Positions 16,798 to 24,116 of a stretch of DNA of 64,000 nucleotides are shown here, piece after piece. The position numbers and the translations under genes are program-made. Under the pieces are notes generated by a model. That model was not told the origin of the DNA. It was given only the letters and a program-made list of their open reading frames with translations, and made no database searches. This stretch comes from Nitrospira sp. Its GTDB lineage: Bacteria; Nitrospirota; Nitrospiria; Nitrospirales; Nitrospiraceae. Where the stretch lies: assembly GCA_024760545.1 (NCBI GenBank), contig CP060501.1, positions 4,046,036 through 4,110,035 on the forward strand, read 5' to 3'. Positions within the stretch are counted from its first letter, which is position 1. Every line of letters begins with the position of its first letter.

Positions 16798-17037
16798 CTA
16801 TCCAACCGATGAACCGGGAATCTTGCCATCAATGATGAGTTTGCCATAGGCAATGCTGAGGGTCGCAGCTTCGTCCTCTGTCGCATACACATCAGCCGTG
16901 AAAAATGGACACACGATCTGCTCGTTGTGTTTAGTGGTCCACGAAATGCGAAGGCTCAATCCCCACATGCCAATCTCCGCGAGATGTCGAGGTGCGGGCT
17001 GAATGGTGAATCCTCTGTAGGTCACCGCTTTGGTCAT
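16798..17037 (-). CDS. small unknown protein, distant member of the four-copy local family (copy D)
   Basis: 79 aa: YRGFTIQPAPRH, MWGLSLRISW, DVYATEDEAATLSIAYG and KLIIDGKIPG. The layout Y-x-G-x-x-I, a central Trp, T-x-x-E-A and I-D-G/S matches the products at 10518, 17945 and 24443, though identity is low. It resembles small CV_2116-like domains found widely in proteobacteria; that name is from memory of the motif and not verified. Function unknown. Convergent with the arsC gene. Confidence 0.6.
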   Translation of the reverse strand: MTKAVTYRGFTIQPAPRHLAEIGMWGLSLRISWTTKHNEQIVCPFFTADVYATEDEAATLSIAYGKLIIDGKIPGSSVG

Positions 17038-17218
17038 TTGCTCTTGGCTGTCTACTTTCTCGGTAGGTCTTTGATCGAGGCCTCGACCTCAGTGGCTATC
17101 GTGGGCCCGCGCCAGAGTGAGGCATCTCCAAGGCCATGTCCCGGGACTTTCCGCTGAACTCATTTCGGTCGCTGTTCGACCGTCTCACCATCGAACTCTT
17201 TAACCATACTGAAGAACT

Positions 17219-17305
17219 TTATGGAGCCACGAGTATCGCGATGCCCCAAACCAAGAGCAAGATTGCGACAATGATCATGAAGAGTTGCACATCGCTCAAT
17301 CGCTC
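17219..17305 (-). CDS. 28-aa single-span membrane protein
   Basis: From the ATG at 17305 the product is MERLSDVQLFMIIVAILLLV followed by WGIAILVAP and a stop. One transmembrane helix with a short acidic/basic lead. An AAGGG lies 6-9 bp upstream. The open frame continues upstream to 17431 but that part is not membrane-like. A typical small membrane protein; role unknown. Confidence 0.5.
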   Translation of the reverse strand, partial: ERLSDVQLFMIIVAILLLVWGIAILVAP

Positions 17306-17549
17306 CATGGAGGCCCTTATCTCAGGGGATGAATCGAATAGAAAGGAATGCCCCAGCAAGGAGCGCGCCTGGGGGAATCTCATGGAAATCCAAAGGTTTC
17401 CAAAAGCGACCGCATCTACGAAGTGAATCAATCTGATTCGTATAGAATAAAAATGGATTCAGGGCGCCTGCATCAGCGGAGCGCCATCTGGAGTGTTAAG
17501 GATACTGCTTGGCGGGAACGGAAGGGGATTACTTAGCCGTGAATCTGGG

Positions 17550-17738
17550 TCAGCCTGGAATCCGATAATAGGTAAGACTTTCGGTCCGCCCACATTTATC
17601 GCACATTCCATCTTGAGTGACCGCGCCATGCCGGCGAAGACTCGCCCAGCTAAACCGTATTTCATTTTCGGTCCTGGGTCTTAACACCGACAACATACCG
17701 GAACATCTGGAACAGTATTTGTCCGTTGTAGTCATCAT
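17550..17738 (-). CDS. tiny zinc-ribbon protein
   Basis: 62 aa from the ATG at 17738, preceded by AAAGGAGAG. Two CxxC knuckles (CSRC at residues 9-12 and CDKC at 46-49) about 33 residues apart give a one-zinc ribbon. It belongs to a set of similarly built proteins in this window (19898, 20108, 23007, 23783, 24443). No enzymatic region; binding to nucleic acid or another protein is likely but unproven. Confidence 0.7.
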   Translation of the reverse strand: MMTTTDKYCSRCSGMLSVLRPRTENEIRFSWASLRRHGAVTQDGMCDKCGRTESLTYYRIPG

Positions 17739-17944
17739 TGACTCTCCTTTCCAAGGCCGTTGCCTTGGCCCCTTTAGAGAGGATCCCCAGACTAATAGGC
17801 CTTGATCGGCCGTAGTACTAGGAAAAAGACTAGTGACAACATCTCCCTCATGGCCCTGAAAAGACCGCGTCACTGGAACACTCAGAATTGTTTACAAAAC
17901 AGACCAATTGAGGAAAGCTTTCCTGTGTCTTGGAGGACACAGGG

Positions 17945-18166
17945 ATGCAGGACAATCCCTCAAATTTCCGCACGATCAGGCTGACTCCCGGTCAAGAAGC
18001 CGATGGAAGCTGGCGTTGCCAGTATGCGATTCTTGAAGACGGGAGCACACCGTCAGACCAACGAGTAGGGTATCCCGAGGGAACCTTTGCGACACTCGCC
18101 GAAGCGGTGGCTGCTGCAAGGAACGTCGCGCAACGCATCATCGATTCATTCAAACCCACTACCTAA
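17945..18166 (+). CDS. small unknown protein, local family copy B
   Basis: 73 aa with GGAGG 8 bp before the ATG. The sequence FRTIRLTPGQEADGSWRCQY, VGYPEGTFATLAEAVAAARN and AQRIIDSFKP aligns along its whole length with the product at 10518. Copies A and B share about 35-40 percent identity by eye. Same unknown small domain as in the fusion protein at 24443. It sits alone between a zinc-ribbon gene and the metallothionein operon. Confidence 0.72.
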   Translation: MQDNPSNFRTIRLTPGQEADGSWRCQYAILEDGSTPSDQRVGYPEGTFATLAEAVAAARNVAQRIIDSFKPTT

Positions 18167-18282
18167 TGTTCAAGTGGCTTGGTGGGAACCCGTCGATACA
18201 AGAAACCTCAGCGTCCACTAACAAATATCCATTTGCCCTCACCTGCTTCTACGCACCCGTGCTGAGACCCAGACCACCGGCG

Positions 18283-18426
18283 TTACTTGGTGGTCCGACA
18301 GCCCGGATGGTTGCAGGGGCAAGCGGTTCCCTCGGTATGGGCGGAACGGCATTCGTCAGAGCAGAATTCTTTTCCCGCTTCAGCGAAACATTTACATCGA
18401 GGATGGGCGCATGTCTTCTCGGTCAT
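18283..18426 (-). CDS. bacterial metallothionein-like protein
   Basis: 47 aa read from the ATG at 18426, with GAGGAGA at a good distance. It has eight cysteines (6, 11, 13, 22, 26, 36, 38, 43) and three histidines (8, 30, 40). Motifs are CAHPRCKC, FCSDECRSAH and CPCNHPGC. This arrangement, C-x-C pairs at the ends and a central Y/F-C-S-x-x-C-x-x-x-H, is that of BmtA/SmtA metallothioneins that bind zinc, cadmium or copper in a four-metal cluster. It is 10 bp downstream of a secreted-protein gene on the same strand and clearly in its operon. Confidence 0.85.
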   Translation of the reverse strand: MTEKTCAHPRCKCFAEAGKEFCSDECRSAHTEGTACPCNHPGCRTTK

Positions 18427-18436
18427 GGCTGTCTCC

Positions 18437-18748
18437 TCAATTCGCACGCTGCAACGTCGTCGTATGGCCTTGGTCCGTCACATAGGCTTTGACCAGGTCG
18501 CCCGGCAGCACTTTGTAGAGCTTCGTACTCTTGTCGACCTGAATCTTTCGGTCTATGCCGTCCTCATCTTTTATGTAGTAATGCTCTCCCACGATATTCA
18601 TCAAAACTCCCGTGATCGAATCTTTCGTGAGGCGCTCTTTGATGGTGGGACTGGCTTCTTTTTCCGCCATGGGATCTGCTGCGTGTGTCATGCCGATTCC
18701 GGAGCCCAATAGTCCGACCACAAGCATGGATAGTATTCCTGTCTTCAT
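18437..18748 (-). CDS. small periplasmic protein in operon with metallothionein
   Basis: 103 aa. A signal peptide (MKTGILSMLVVGLLGSGIGM then THAADP, cleavage after AHA or THA) is followed by a short beta-rich domain: ITGVLMNIVGEHYYIKDEDG, KIQVDKSTKLYKVLPGDLVK and AYVTDQGHTTTLQ. The layout resembles small OB-like or DUF-type domains that interpret ionic strength or metals. Stop and metallothionein start are 10 bp apart, so expression is coupled. Role unknown; a periplasmic metal- or stress-related function would fit its partner. Confidence 0.75.
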   Translation of the reverse strand: MKTGILSMLVVGLLGSGIGMTHAADPMAEKEASPTIKERLTKDSITGVLMNIVGEHYYIKDEDGIDRKIQVDKSTKLYKVLPGDLVKAYVTDQGHTTTLQRAN

Positions 18749-18766
18749 ATGACCTCCGTGTAGGTT

Positions 18767-19012
18767 TCACATAGCCTTGCATAGGCTACGTGTATCCGAA
18801 GCTGGGAATACACCTTGGACAGACCATTGGTTAAAAACGAGATAGTGTGGTGGTGTAACGAAATTATCAAACCCTTCGCCCCTCGAGCACGCATGACAAT
18901 GAGACACCCTCAGAACCCTTGAGGCAGTGAGCGCGTAGTCCGACCCGTCTGAGGTTTCCCATCCAATCAGGGGTAAACCGCACGAGCATGCTGTGCGGAA
19001 AGTGAGTATCAC
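18767..19012 (-). CDS. possible small zinc-ribbon-like protein
   Basis: Open frame with a GTG start at 19012 (81 aa; a TTG at 19027 is an alternative). Cysteines in ACSCG and HCHAC about 30 residues apart resemble the zinc-ribbon proteins nearby, but the first knuckle is C-x-C rather than CxxC. No ribosome site. Directly upstream of the metallothionein operon on the same strand. Confidence 0.35.
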   Translation of the reverse strand: MILTFRTACSCGLPLIGWETSDGSDYALTASRVLRVSHCHACSRGEGFDNFVTPPHYLVFNQWSVQGVFPASDTRSLCKAM

Positions 19013-19227
19013 AGGCGGAAGGACCAAACTGCCATCTATGTTCCAAGTGTGCGACGAAGCTGAATGTCTCCCTGCTCTCAGCGTTGTTGATGGCGGTCCT
19101 GCTCCCTCGGTCCGCCTCTTGCAGAAGCCCGAACGGATTGAAACGTTGTCGAGGCTATTCGGCAGGGGTTCCTGCTAGTCGACCGATTGTCATCCAGCGA
19201 GTCGCGATCTCAACGAAGGGGGCGACC

Positions 19228-19416
19228 ATGAATCTGCGCTGGTTCAATGTTCTAGGATTTGTGATGTTGTTCCTCGCGCTCTTTCTGAATGAAATCGTGT
19301 TCTTGAATGTGTGGCACGGGTCCAATTTCTCCTTGGTTGCTGTCGCGGTCGCATATTATGTCGTCGCAATTGGGCTCTCACTCTGGGGAGGCTCACATCG
19401 CCCGCAGAGAGGCTGA
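19228..19416 (+). CDS. small two-span membrane protein
   Basis: 62 aa from the ATG at 19228, after GAAGGGGG. Hydrophobic segments at residues ~6-24 (FNVLGFVMLFLALFLNEIVF) and ~35-52 (LVAVAVAYYVVAIGLSLWGG) form a hairpin with a short basic tail. It starts a run of plus-strand small genes (19228, 19431, 19746, 19898, 20108, 20309) that may form an operon. Unknown function. Confidence 0.65.
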   Translation: MNLRWFNVLGFVMLFLALFLNEIVFLNVWHGSNFSLVAVAVAYYVVAIGLSLWGGSHRPQRG

Positions 19417-19430
19417 CCCCAAAGAGATAA

Positions 19431-19742
19431 ATGTCCAGCAGATCTTGCGAGGAACACAATGAAACCTATGGCACCGCCATCGTGAAAGTCCGCTTCTACG
19501 AACTCGCGCTCGACGGATCTGGTGATCAAGAAGTTGGGAGCATTAGCCTCGAGGGAGGACTCCTCGTCGTGAATCCGGAGAGCCGGCTGATTCTGACACG
19601 CTTCATCGAGAAGCCTCTCATGGTCCATGAGAAAGGGAAGTCTGTCCGTCTCCATCCGCTGAAAGAACCCGAGGCCTTTCTGCGTGCCTTGTCACGTGCG
19701 ATCCACGACTCATACCTCTGGGCCGGTCCTCTGGAGGAATGA
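19431..19742 (+). CDS. hypothetical protein
   Basis: 103 aa. The central part (VKVRFYELALDGSGDQEVGS, GGLLVVNPESRLILTRFIEK, VRLHPLKEPEAFLRALSRAI) is well structured, with charged beta-strands and a C-terminal helix. No signal, membrane segment or metal motif. It is 14 bp after the two-span membrane protein gene and 3 bp before the next small gene. Family unknown. Confidence 0.65.
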   Translation: MSSRSCEEHNETYGTAIVKVRFYELALDGSGDQEVGSISLEGGLLVVNPESRLILTRFIEKPLMVHEKGKSVRLHPLKEPEAFLRALSRAIHDSYLWAGPLEE

Positions 19743-19745
19743 GCC

Positions 19746-19835
19746 ATGCGCCTTCGCCGGCGAAATGTCCCGTTCCTTCTGTTCGTGGCTCTGATCATTG
19801 TCTTCATCGTGTATTTCTTAAAAGTTGTCGCCTGA
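19746..19835 (+). CDS. 29-aa single-span membrane protein
   Basis: ATG at 19746 with GGAGGA 7-8 bp upstream, three bases after the previous gene's stop. The product is MRLRRRNVPFLLFVALIIVF followed by IVYFLKVVA: a positive cytoplasmic lead and one helix. Strong ribosome site and operon position argue that it is translated. Confidence 0.6.
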   Translation: MRLRRRNVPFLLFVALIIVFIVYFLKVVA

Positions 19836-19897
19836 CATCATGAGATGAGGACGTTCGAACCGATTTCGCGTGCCCGTATGCTCAGGGAGGCTTTGTT

Positions 19898-20077
19898 ATG
19901 GGAATAGTCAGATTGCCGCAGTGTGTGACGTTCCTTTGCAGGACATGTTGGGCCGTTGAAAACCAGAATAAATCACCTCGATCTAAAAGGGTGGCGCTCG
20001 GAATTTGCCATGAATGTGAAACCATAAATTGGCTGTATTCTCATCGAGCAAAGCCTGCGATCAGGCCGAAGACGTAA
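19898..20077 (+). CDS. tiny zinc-ribbon protein (paralogue of 23783)
   Basis: 59 aa from the ATG at 19898; CAGGGAGG lies 7 bp upstream. CRTCW at residue 14 and CHEC at residue 37 form a zinc ribbon. The stretch CWAVEN...GICHECETINWLYSH matches the product at 23783 nearly residue for residue. The nine-residue tail after the shared histidine has a counterpart in DNA beyond the 23783 stop. Confidence 0.72.
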   Translation: MGIVRLPQCVTFLCRTCWAVENQNKSPRSKRVALGICHECETINWLYSHRAKPAIRPKT

Positions 20078-20107
20078 CCCCGGACCATTGCGGTCAGGGA
20101 GACTGCC

Positions 20108-20272
20108 ATGCTACCACCGAATCCGAAACTCCTCTGCCAAACGTGCTTTTTGGATATCAAGCCCATCACCGCACTCCCGAAGGTCTCGTTTTCCATCGGT
20201 CGATGCCAACAATGCGGCATTAAACCGGCTCGCCTCTTCTTGGCAGAGAGCGGTCGCCCAAGGTCCCAATAA
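20108..20272 (+). CDS. tiny zinc-ribbon protein
   Basis: 54 aa from the ATG at 20108; CAGGGAG lies 6-7 bp upstream. CQTC (10-13) and CQQC (33-36) flank a beta-type loop (FLDIKPITALPKVSFSIGR). Same architecture as the neighbouring zinc-ribbon gene 30 bp upstream, but not a close copy. Function unknown. Confidence 0.65.
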   Translation: MLPPNPKLLCQTCFLDIKPITALPKVSFSIGRCQQCGIKPARLFLAESGRPRSQ

Positions 20273-20308
20273 GCCTCACCCTGGCCTTCCCACGTCCACA
20301 GTTCGAAA

Positions 20309-20629
20309 ATGTTATTGATGGATACTCAACAGGAGTTGCAAGCCATGATCCCAAACAATCAAGTAACCTATAATGAGGCTGAAAAACGCTATGAAATGAC
20401 GTTCGGCAACCTGGTGGTTTACGCCAATGTCCACAAGGATAAGAATACGCTCTATATAAATTACGTTTTTGCGCCGCAGGAATTGCGCGGGAAGGGTGCG
20501 GCCGGGGAATTCATGGGTAAATTAATGGAAGTGGTGCGCGAAGAAAAACTGAACGCAGTGCCCATATGTGGCTATGCCGCCAGTTGGCTCCGGCGACATA
20601 GTGAGTATCAGGATTTGATTTCTGATTAG
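20309..20629 (+). CDS. small GNAT-type acetyltransferase (YjdJ/Acetyltransf_CG-like)
   Basis: 106 aa. NLVVYANVHKDKNTLYINYVFAPQELRGKGAAGEFMGKLMEVVREE contains the strand-turn-helix of GNAT enzymes, with (R)GKGAAG as acetyl-CoA pyrophosphate loop (Q/RxxGxG/A). PICGYAASWLRRHSEYQDL matches the C-terminal end of the single-domain YjdJ group. The substrate is unknown. Start could be 20309 or 20318; neither has a clear ribosome site. Confidence 0.8.
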   Translation: MLLMDTQQELQAMIPNNQVTYNEAEKRYEMTFGNLVVYANVHKDKNTLYINYVFAPQELRGKGAAGEFMGKLMEVVREEKLNAVPICGYAASWLRRHSEYQDLISD

Positions 20630-20702
20630 TAAGATCATCGTCTTGCTGAATCGGTCGGCAAGGTGCCGATATATGCGCTTTCCCCTTCGCCGGCAGACCC
20701 TT

Positions 20703-20804
20703 CTATTCAAGATCTGCAACGTGATCTTCCAGAATCTTCGGGACGTATTCCGCCAATAATGCGTGTTCCAGTGCTGCCGCACCGTGAGGTTGTTTATGTG
20801 TCAT
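20703..20804 (-). CDS. possible 33-aa protein overlapping the end of the 21327 gene
   Basis: The ATG at 20804 lies within the last codons of the upstream gene (overlap ATGACACATAA), a layout typical of translational coupling. The product (MTHKQPHGAAALEHALLAEY then VPKILEDHVADLE) is one amphipathic helix. Low complexity of evidence, so tentative. Confidence 0.35.
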   Translation of the reverse strand: MTHKQPHGAAALEHALLAEYVPKILEDHVADLE

Positions 20805-21327
20805 TACTGTACCGGTCGGCAATCTCCTTCGGCTGACGCCGCAGCCAGCGCCTCCACGGGTTTTTTTCGAACCGCTCGCGAAGCCATTCCTCATCCCAGT
20901 ATTGGGCCACGATCGGATCAAAGTCGAAACGCTCGGGCAGCAGTCGCCAGTGACTGATCTTCCGGCGGACAAAGGTGCGCGGAGCCCGCTTCCTGCGGCA
21001 CCAGGTATAGATCACTTCATCCTCGCTTGGGCGATAGATCTCGACGACCCGTCCCGTAACCACGCCGGATTTATCTTCGTAACGGATCCAGATCGGCTGG
21101 CCGGCCTCGAACGCATGGCGTTCGTCCTCGGCTGTGAATAGCCGACTGTGCGTCTCCGGCATGTCGACCAGCTCAGCAGGTTCCACGGTGAGATTGGACC
21201 CCTTTTGCGATGGCGTGTCGTGGTGATGCGGGCTGGCGCTGCCTTGGCGCTGACGTGACGAGCGGCGAAATCCCATCCACGCACCCCAGCCCATCACGAC
21301 AATGAGACAAAGAATGAGAAGGTCCAC
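20794..21327 (-). CDS. membrane-anchored protein of unknown function
   Basis: 177 aa from the GTG at 21327, which follows GGAGAGG; the open frame extends to 21381 but without a ribosome site. A single N-terminal helix (VDLLILCLIVVMGWGAWMGF) is followed by a basic Ser/Arg/Gln-rich linker and a soluble domain. The latter includes AGQPIWIRYEDKSGVVTGRV, VEIYRPSEDEVIYTWCRRKR and HWRLLPERFDFDP. That middle part is like the WYL/SH3-type beta module 'I.Y.d..G..t.R.v......' that binds small ligands or nucleic acid ends. The C-terminal acidic/aromatic segment resembles YWDEEWLRERF tails. Function not known. Confidence 0.65.
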   Translation of the reverse strand: MDLLILCLIVVMGWGAWMGFRRSSRQRQGSASPHHHDTPSQKGSNLTVEPAELVDMPETHSRLFTAEDERHAFEAGQPIWIRYEDKSGVVTGRVVEIYRPSEDEVIYTWCRRKRAPRTFVRRKISHWRLLPERFDFDPIVAQYWDEEWLRERFEKNPWRRWLRRQPKEIADRYSNDT

Positions 21328-21509
21328 GCATCCTCTCCAACGGATATTTGCCCGCCTAAATACGGGCAGCTTCAGGTTCAAGATCTAGATGACGACGGAT
21401 CGATGACCAGTCACGCGGCTCTTCCTCGCGAGCCTTCGTACACGAGGCTTGACAGGATCTTCCCGGTCAGAACCCGGTGGCCGATGCATATATGTAGAAA
21501 GGGGAGAGG

Positions 21510-21737
21510 TTAGGTCAAAGGCGGATGAAAGACCGAAGTGGCCAACACCGGTAAGTAGGGGATTGGATGCCCGACGATGCAAAGACGCAGCGCGTTCGAG
21601 GGACGTAATTCAGGTGCGAGAGGCAGGACCAAGGGATCTCCGCAGATTGATCCCGTGAGCATGTCGGAAGTGGTGAAGAGGCTCAACATGGTCACCGGCA
21701 GGCCGAACATCTGCACCAGTACACAGACGCACAGCAT
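21510..21737 (-). CDS. possible small membrane-associated protein at the island edge
   Basis: 75 aa from the ATG at 21737: MLCVCVLVQMFGLPVTMLSL then FTTSDMLTGSI and a proline-rich tail. A hydrophobic N-terminus resembles a signal or anchor. The same frame reads upstream through the 49-bp att repeat, so the original start may have been lost or changed by integration. Confidence 0.35.
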   Translation of the reverse strand: MLCVCVLVQMFGLPVTMLSLFTTSDMLTGSICGDPLVLPLAPELRPSNALRLCIVGHPIPYLPVLATSVFHPPLT

Positions 21738-21780
21738 GACGACGAGCCACAGGGTTCCCCATGGAAGAGTAACAAGATGG

Positions 21781-21829
21781 GTGGTGCCGAGGGACAGAAT
21801 CGAACTGTCGACACCAGCCTTTTCAGGGC
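21781..21829. repeat. 49-bp tRNA-Phe 3'-end duplicate (distal attachment site)
   Basis: Every base matches 25554-25602, which covers the 3' CCA end, acceptor strand, T arm and anticodon arm of the tRNA-Phe gene. The rest of the tRNA is missing here. This is the expected scar at the far end of an element inserted into the tRNA 3' part. Confidence 0.92.
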
Positions 21830-22125
21830 GTAAGGAAAACACAATAAATCAACCACATAGAAGGAAAAAGGCGTGACAAATATACCAATCCATGCTCTTC
21901 AAGATCAAGGGCTTACAAGGCGTGGCGCCACTTTAGCCACTTTCTATATCTACTACTAGGGCTACGCGTGTCCAGAGGTCACACTGGTAAATCGTCGCCG
22001 TAAGCAGTAAGCTGAGAATAGTATTTGCTTGATAGAAGACTCTCACGCGAGAACAAACCCGTGAAGCGGTAATCTGTCACATTCCTGGCCGGCTCGGTCG
22101 CTCGAAAAAGGATGAAGGGCGACAC

Positions 22126-22794
22126 ATGGCCCGCAATCAAACGCCATTCAATCTGGACACCTTCCTCAGTCAGGCCGGCCACGGCACCACGATTATCTCG
22201 TCCTCCCCAAAACAGATTCTCTTTTCACAGGGCGCTAAAAGTGAGGCGGTATTTTATATCCAGGCCGGCAAGGTGAAAGTGACGGTGGTGTCTGAACAGG
22301 GTAAGGAAGCCGTCGTGGCAATCCTTGAGCCGGGGGCTTTTATCGGAGAGTCCTGCCTCGTGGGACAGACGATTTGTCCGGCCACGGCAACCACCATGGG
22401 AGACTCCCGCCTTCTCCGCATCGACAAAGCCGTCATGCTCCGCCTGCTTCAGGAGCAGCCCCAGTTCTCCGAGGCATTTACGTCGTATTTACTGGTGCAC
22501 TCGATTCGAGTCCAAGAGGATTTAGTGGATCAACTGTTTAATTCCAGTGAGAAGCGGCTGGCGCGTGCGCTGCTGTTGTTGGCCCACTTTGGCAAGGAGA
22601 GTAAGCCGGAGACGGTCATTGCGAAGATCAATCAGGAAACGTTGGCCGAGATGATCGGCACCACCCGCTCTCGCGTCAGTTTCTTTATGAATAAGTTCCG
22701 CAAGCTGGGGTTCATTGATTACAAAGGCGGGTTACGCCGGAACAACGGATTGCACGTGCATAGTTCTCTCCTCAATGTTGTGCTCCACGACTAG
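22126..22794 (+). CDS. Crp/Fnr-family transcriptional regulator
   Basis: 222 aa, ATG after AAGGGCGACAC. Cyclic-nucleotide-binding-like beta-barrel at residues ~20-115 (FYIQAGKVKVTVVSEQGKEA, EPGAFIGESCL), dimer helix to ~150, and a C-terminal winged helix with the recognition helix at IGTTRSRVSFFMNKFRKLG. The Arg/Ser pair that contacts cAMP is not obvious, and the four Fnr cysteines are absent, so the signal is unknown. First gene inside the tRNA-Phe element; it may control element or host genes. Confidence 0.9.
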   Translation: MARNQTPFNLDTFLSQAGHGTTIISSSPKQILFSQGAKSEAVFYIQAGKVKVTVVSEQGKEAVVAILEPGAFIGESCLVGQTICPATATTMGDSRLLRIDKAVMLRLLQEQPQFSEAFTSYLLVHSIRVQEDLVDQLFNSSEKRLARALLLLAHFGKESKPETVIAKINQETLAEMIGTTRSRVSFFMNKFRKLGFIDYKGGLRRNNGLHVHSSLLNVVLHD

Positions 22795-23006
22795 AATCTT
22801 CATCTGATTCCGCTTTGTTGAATCAGTAGCGCCAGGCCGCATCCTGCCCATCTAGTATTCGTTCCCTTGAGCATTTGTGAACAGACGGCAGCCGGCCCTT
22901 CCATTATGCTTTATCCATAATGGAGAAGGTGTGGATGCAGATAAGAGGCTTGGTTCCATTCGATAGGAATATGCCTGGTGCGTCATTGGGCGCGGAGGGA
23001 GGATGT

Positions 23007-23219
23007 ATGCTCTGCCAACGCTGTCGAGGACTCCTTGTACAAGACACCTTCGGTGAATTGAACATCAAGACCAACTCCCTAGATCCAGCCACACGCTGCA
23101 TCAGTTGTGGGTGTATCGAGGATGCCGTCGTTCGTGCCAATCGCTTTCAGAGTGTGGGGAGAACGCGAGGGATCTCGCGCAGGAAGCCTGCCTCTCACGC
23201 GCCTGTCTCGATGCGATGA
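23007..23219 (+). CDS. tiny zinc-ribbon protein
   Basis: 70 aa from the ATG at 23007 after GGAGGGAGG; the frame is open back to 22920. MLCQRCRGLLVQDTFGELN and TRCISCGCIEDAVVRANR supply two CxxC knuckles about 31 residues apart, followed by a basic tail. Similar in size and layout to the other zinc-ribbon genes but sequence-divergent. Confidence 0.72.
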   Translation: MLCQRCRGLLVQDTFGELNIKTNSLDPATRCISCGCIEDAVVRANRFQSVGRTRGISRRKPASHAPVSMR

Positions 23220-23283
23220 GCGGATGGTACAGGTCGATTGATGGGCATTCATGAACATGCCATTTTGAATGAAGGAGGGCTCC

Positions 23284-23685
23284 ATGTCTCTGTACATACT
23301 TATTCTTGGAATCGTGATTGGATTGCCCGTGTCATCCTTCGCTCAATTTGAGGATAGAGGTGAGTATGTGGAGGTGTCGAAAGGTGCGAGGTTGTGTTCC
23401 AATAATAGCCTAGACATCGCGAGCGCGTTCCTCGATCCGGAAAAGCGTTTCTGGCGCGTCACGAGCAAAGCGCGGACCAACGGCACGCAAACCGTGGACG
23501 CGTATGTTCTCGAAAGCTCATACAATCGCCAAAGCGGCGAGACCACAACCAAGCCACGTCAATACGATGATGGTTATGCCACCTTGTTCAAGAGGGTCCT
23601 GGAGCATGAGGGCATGCTGGTGATGGTCAGTCCAAAAGATGGTCAAGTTGAAGCGACCGTCGTGATTTGCCCAAAAAAGAAATAG
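23284..23685 (+). CDS. secreted protein of unknown function
   Basis: 133 aa from the ATG at 23284 (GAAGGAGG upstream). Signal peptide MSLYILILGIVIGLPVSSFA, then a mature region with two cysteines (RLCSNNSLDI near the start and VICPKKK at the very end) that could form a disulfide. The body is beta-rich (RFWRVTSKARTNGTQTVDAY). Carried on the tRNA-Phe element. Family not recognised. Confidence 0.7.
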   Translation: MSLYILILGIVIGLPVSSFAQFEDRGEYVEVSKGARLCSNNSLDIASAFLDPEKRFWRVTSKARTNGTQTVDAYVLESSYNRQSGETTTKPRQYDDGYATLFKRVLEHEGMLVMVSPKDGQVEATVVICPKKK

Positions 23686-23782
23686 CAGTCTCCTCCGTTG
23701 AGCCCCCCCTGCATGTACCGGACTTTTGAGAGTTTTGGCTGTAGACAGACAATCTTCGTTAGGGAAGAAGGGAACATGGACC

Positions 23783-23923
23783 ATGGGGCTCTTCTATCGT
23801 TACAGCAGAGTGTGCTGGAAATGTTGGATCGTTGAAAACCCGAATACACCGCTTCCGGCCAAAGGAGCTTCGTTCGGAATCTGCCGTGAATGCGGAACTA
23901 TAAATTGGCTCTATGCTCATTGA
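23783..23923 (+). CDS. tiny zinc-ribbon protein, shortened paralogue of 19898
   Basis: 46 aa. CWKCWIVENPNTPLPAKG and GICRECGTINWLYAH align with the 59-aa product at 19898. After the shared histidine this copy has TGA where the other has CGA (Arg). The following DNA still codes for A-E-S-A-I-R-P-K-T, matching the other copy's tail AKPAIRPKT. So the stop looks like a recent nonsense change that trims a previously translated tail. A start at 23774 is not excluded. Confidence 0.65.
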   Translation: MGLFYRYSRVCWKCWIVENPNTPLPAKGASFGICRECGTINWLYAH

Positions 23924-24116
23924 GCGGAGTCTGCAATCCGGCCAAAGACCGAACTCTGAGCGTCTCCGGGTCAGAGAAAACTTGCCACTCCGCCAGGGTG
24001 AATTGTAGAAAATTGTGCGTAGGCTCAATGGCCAGGCCAGTCAACCGCGGAGTTCGGCACCGCCATCACAGCGAACCGGCTTAGGCCTCGCCGTGCATCC
24101 TTGTTAGACGGGCATA

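Noticed and set aside
18993-19178. 61-aa plus-strand frame opposite the zinc-ribbon-like ORF
   Set aside because: Has a plausible end but no ribosome site and competes with a minus-strand frame; evidence too thin.
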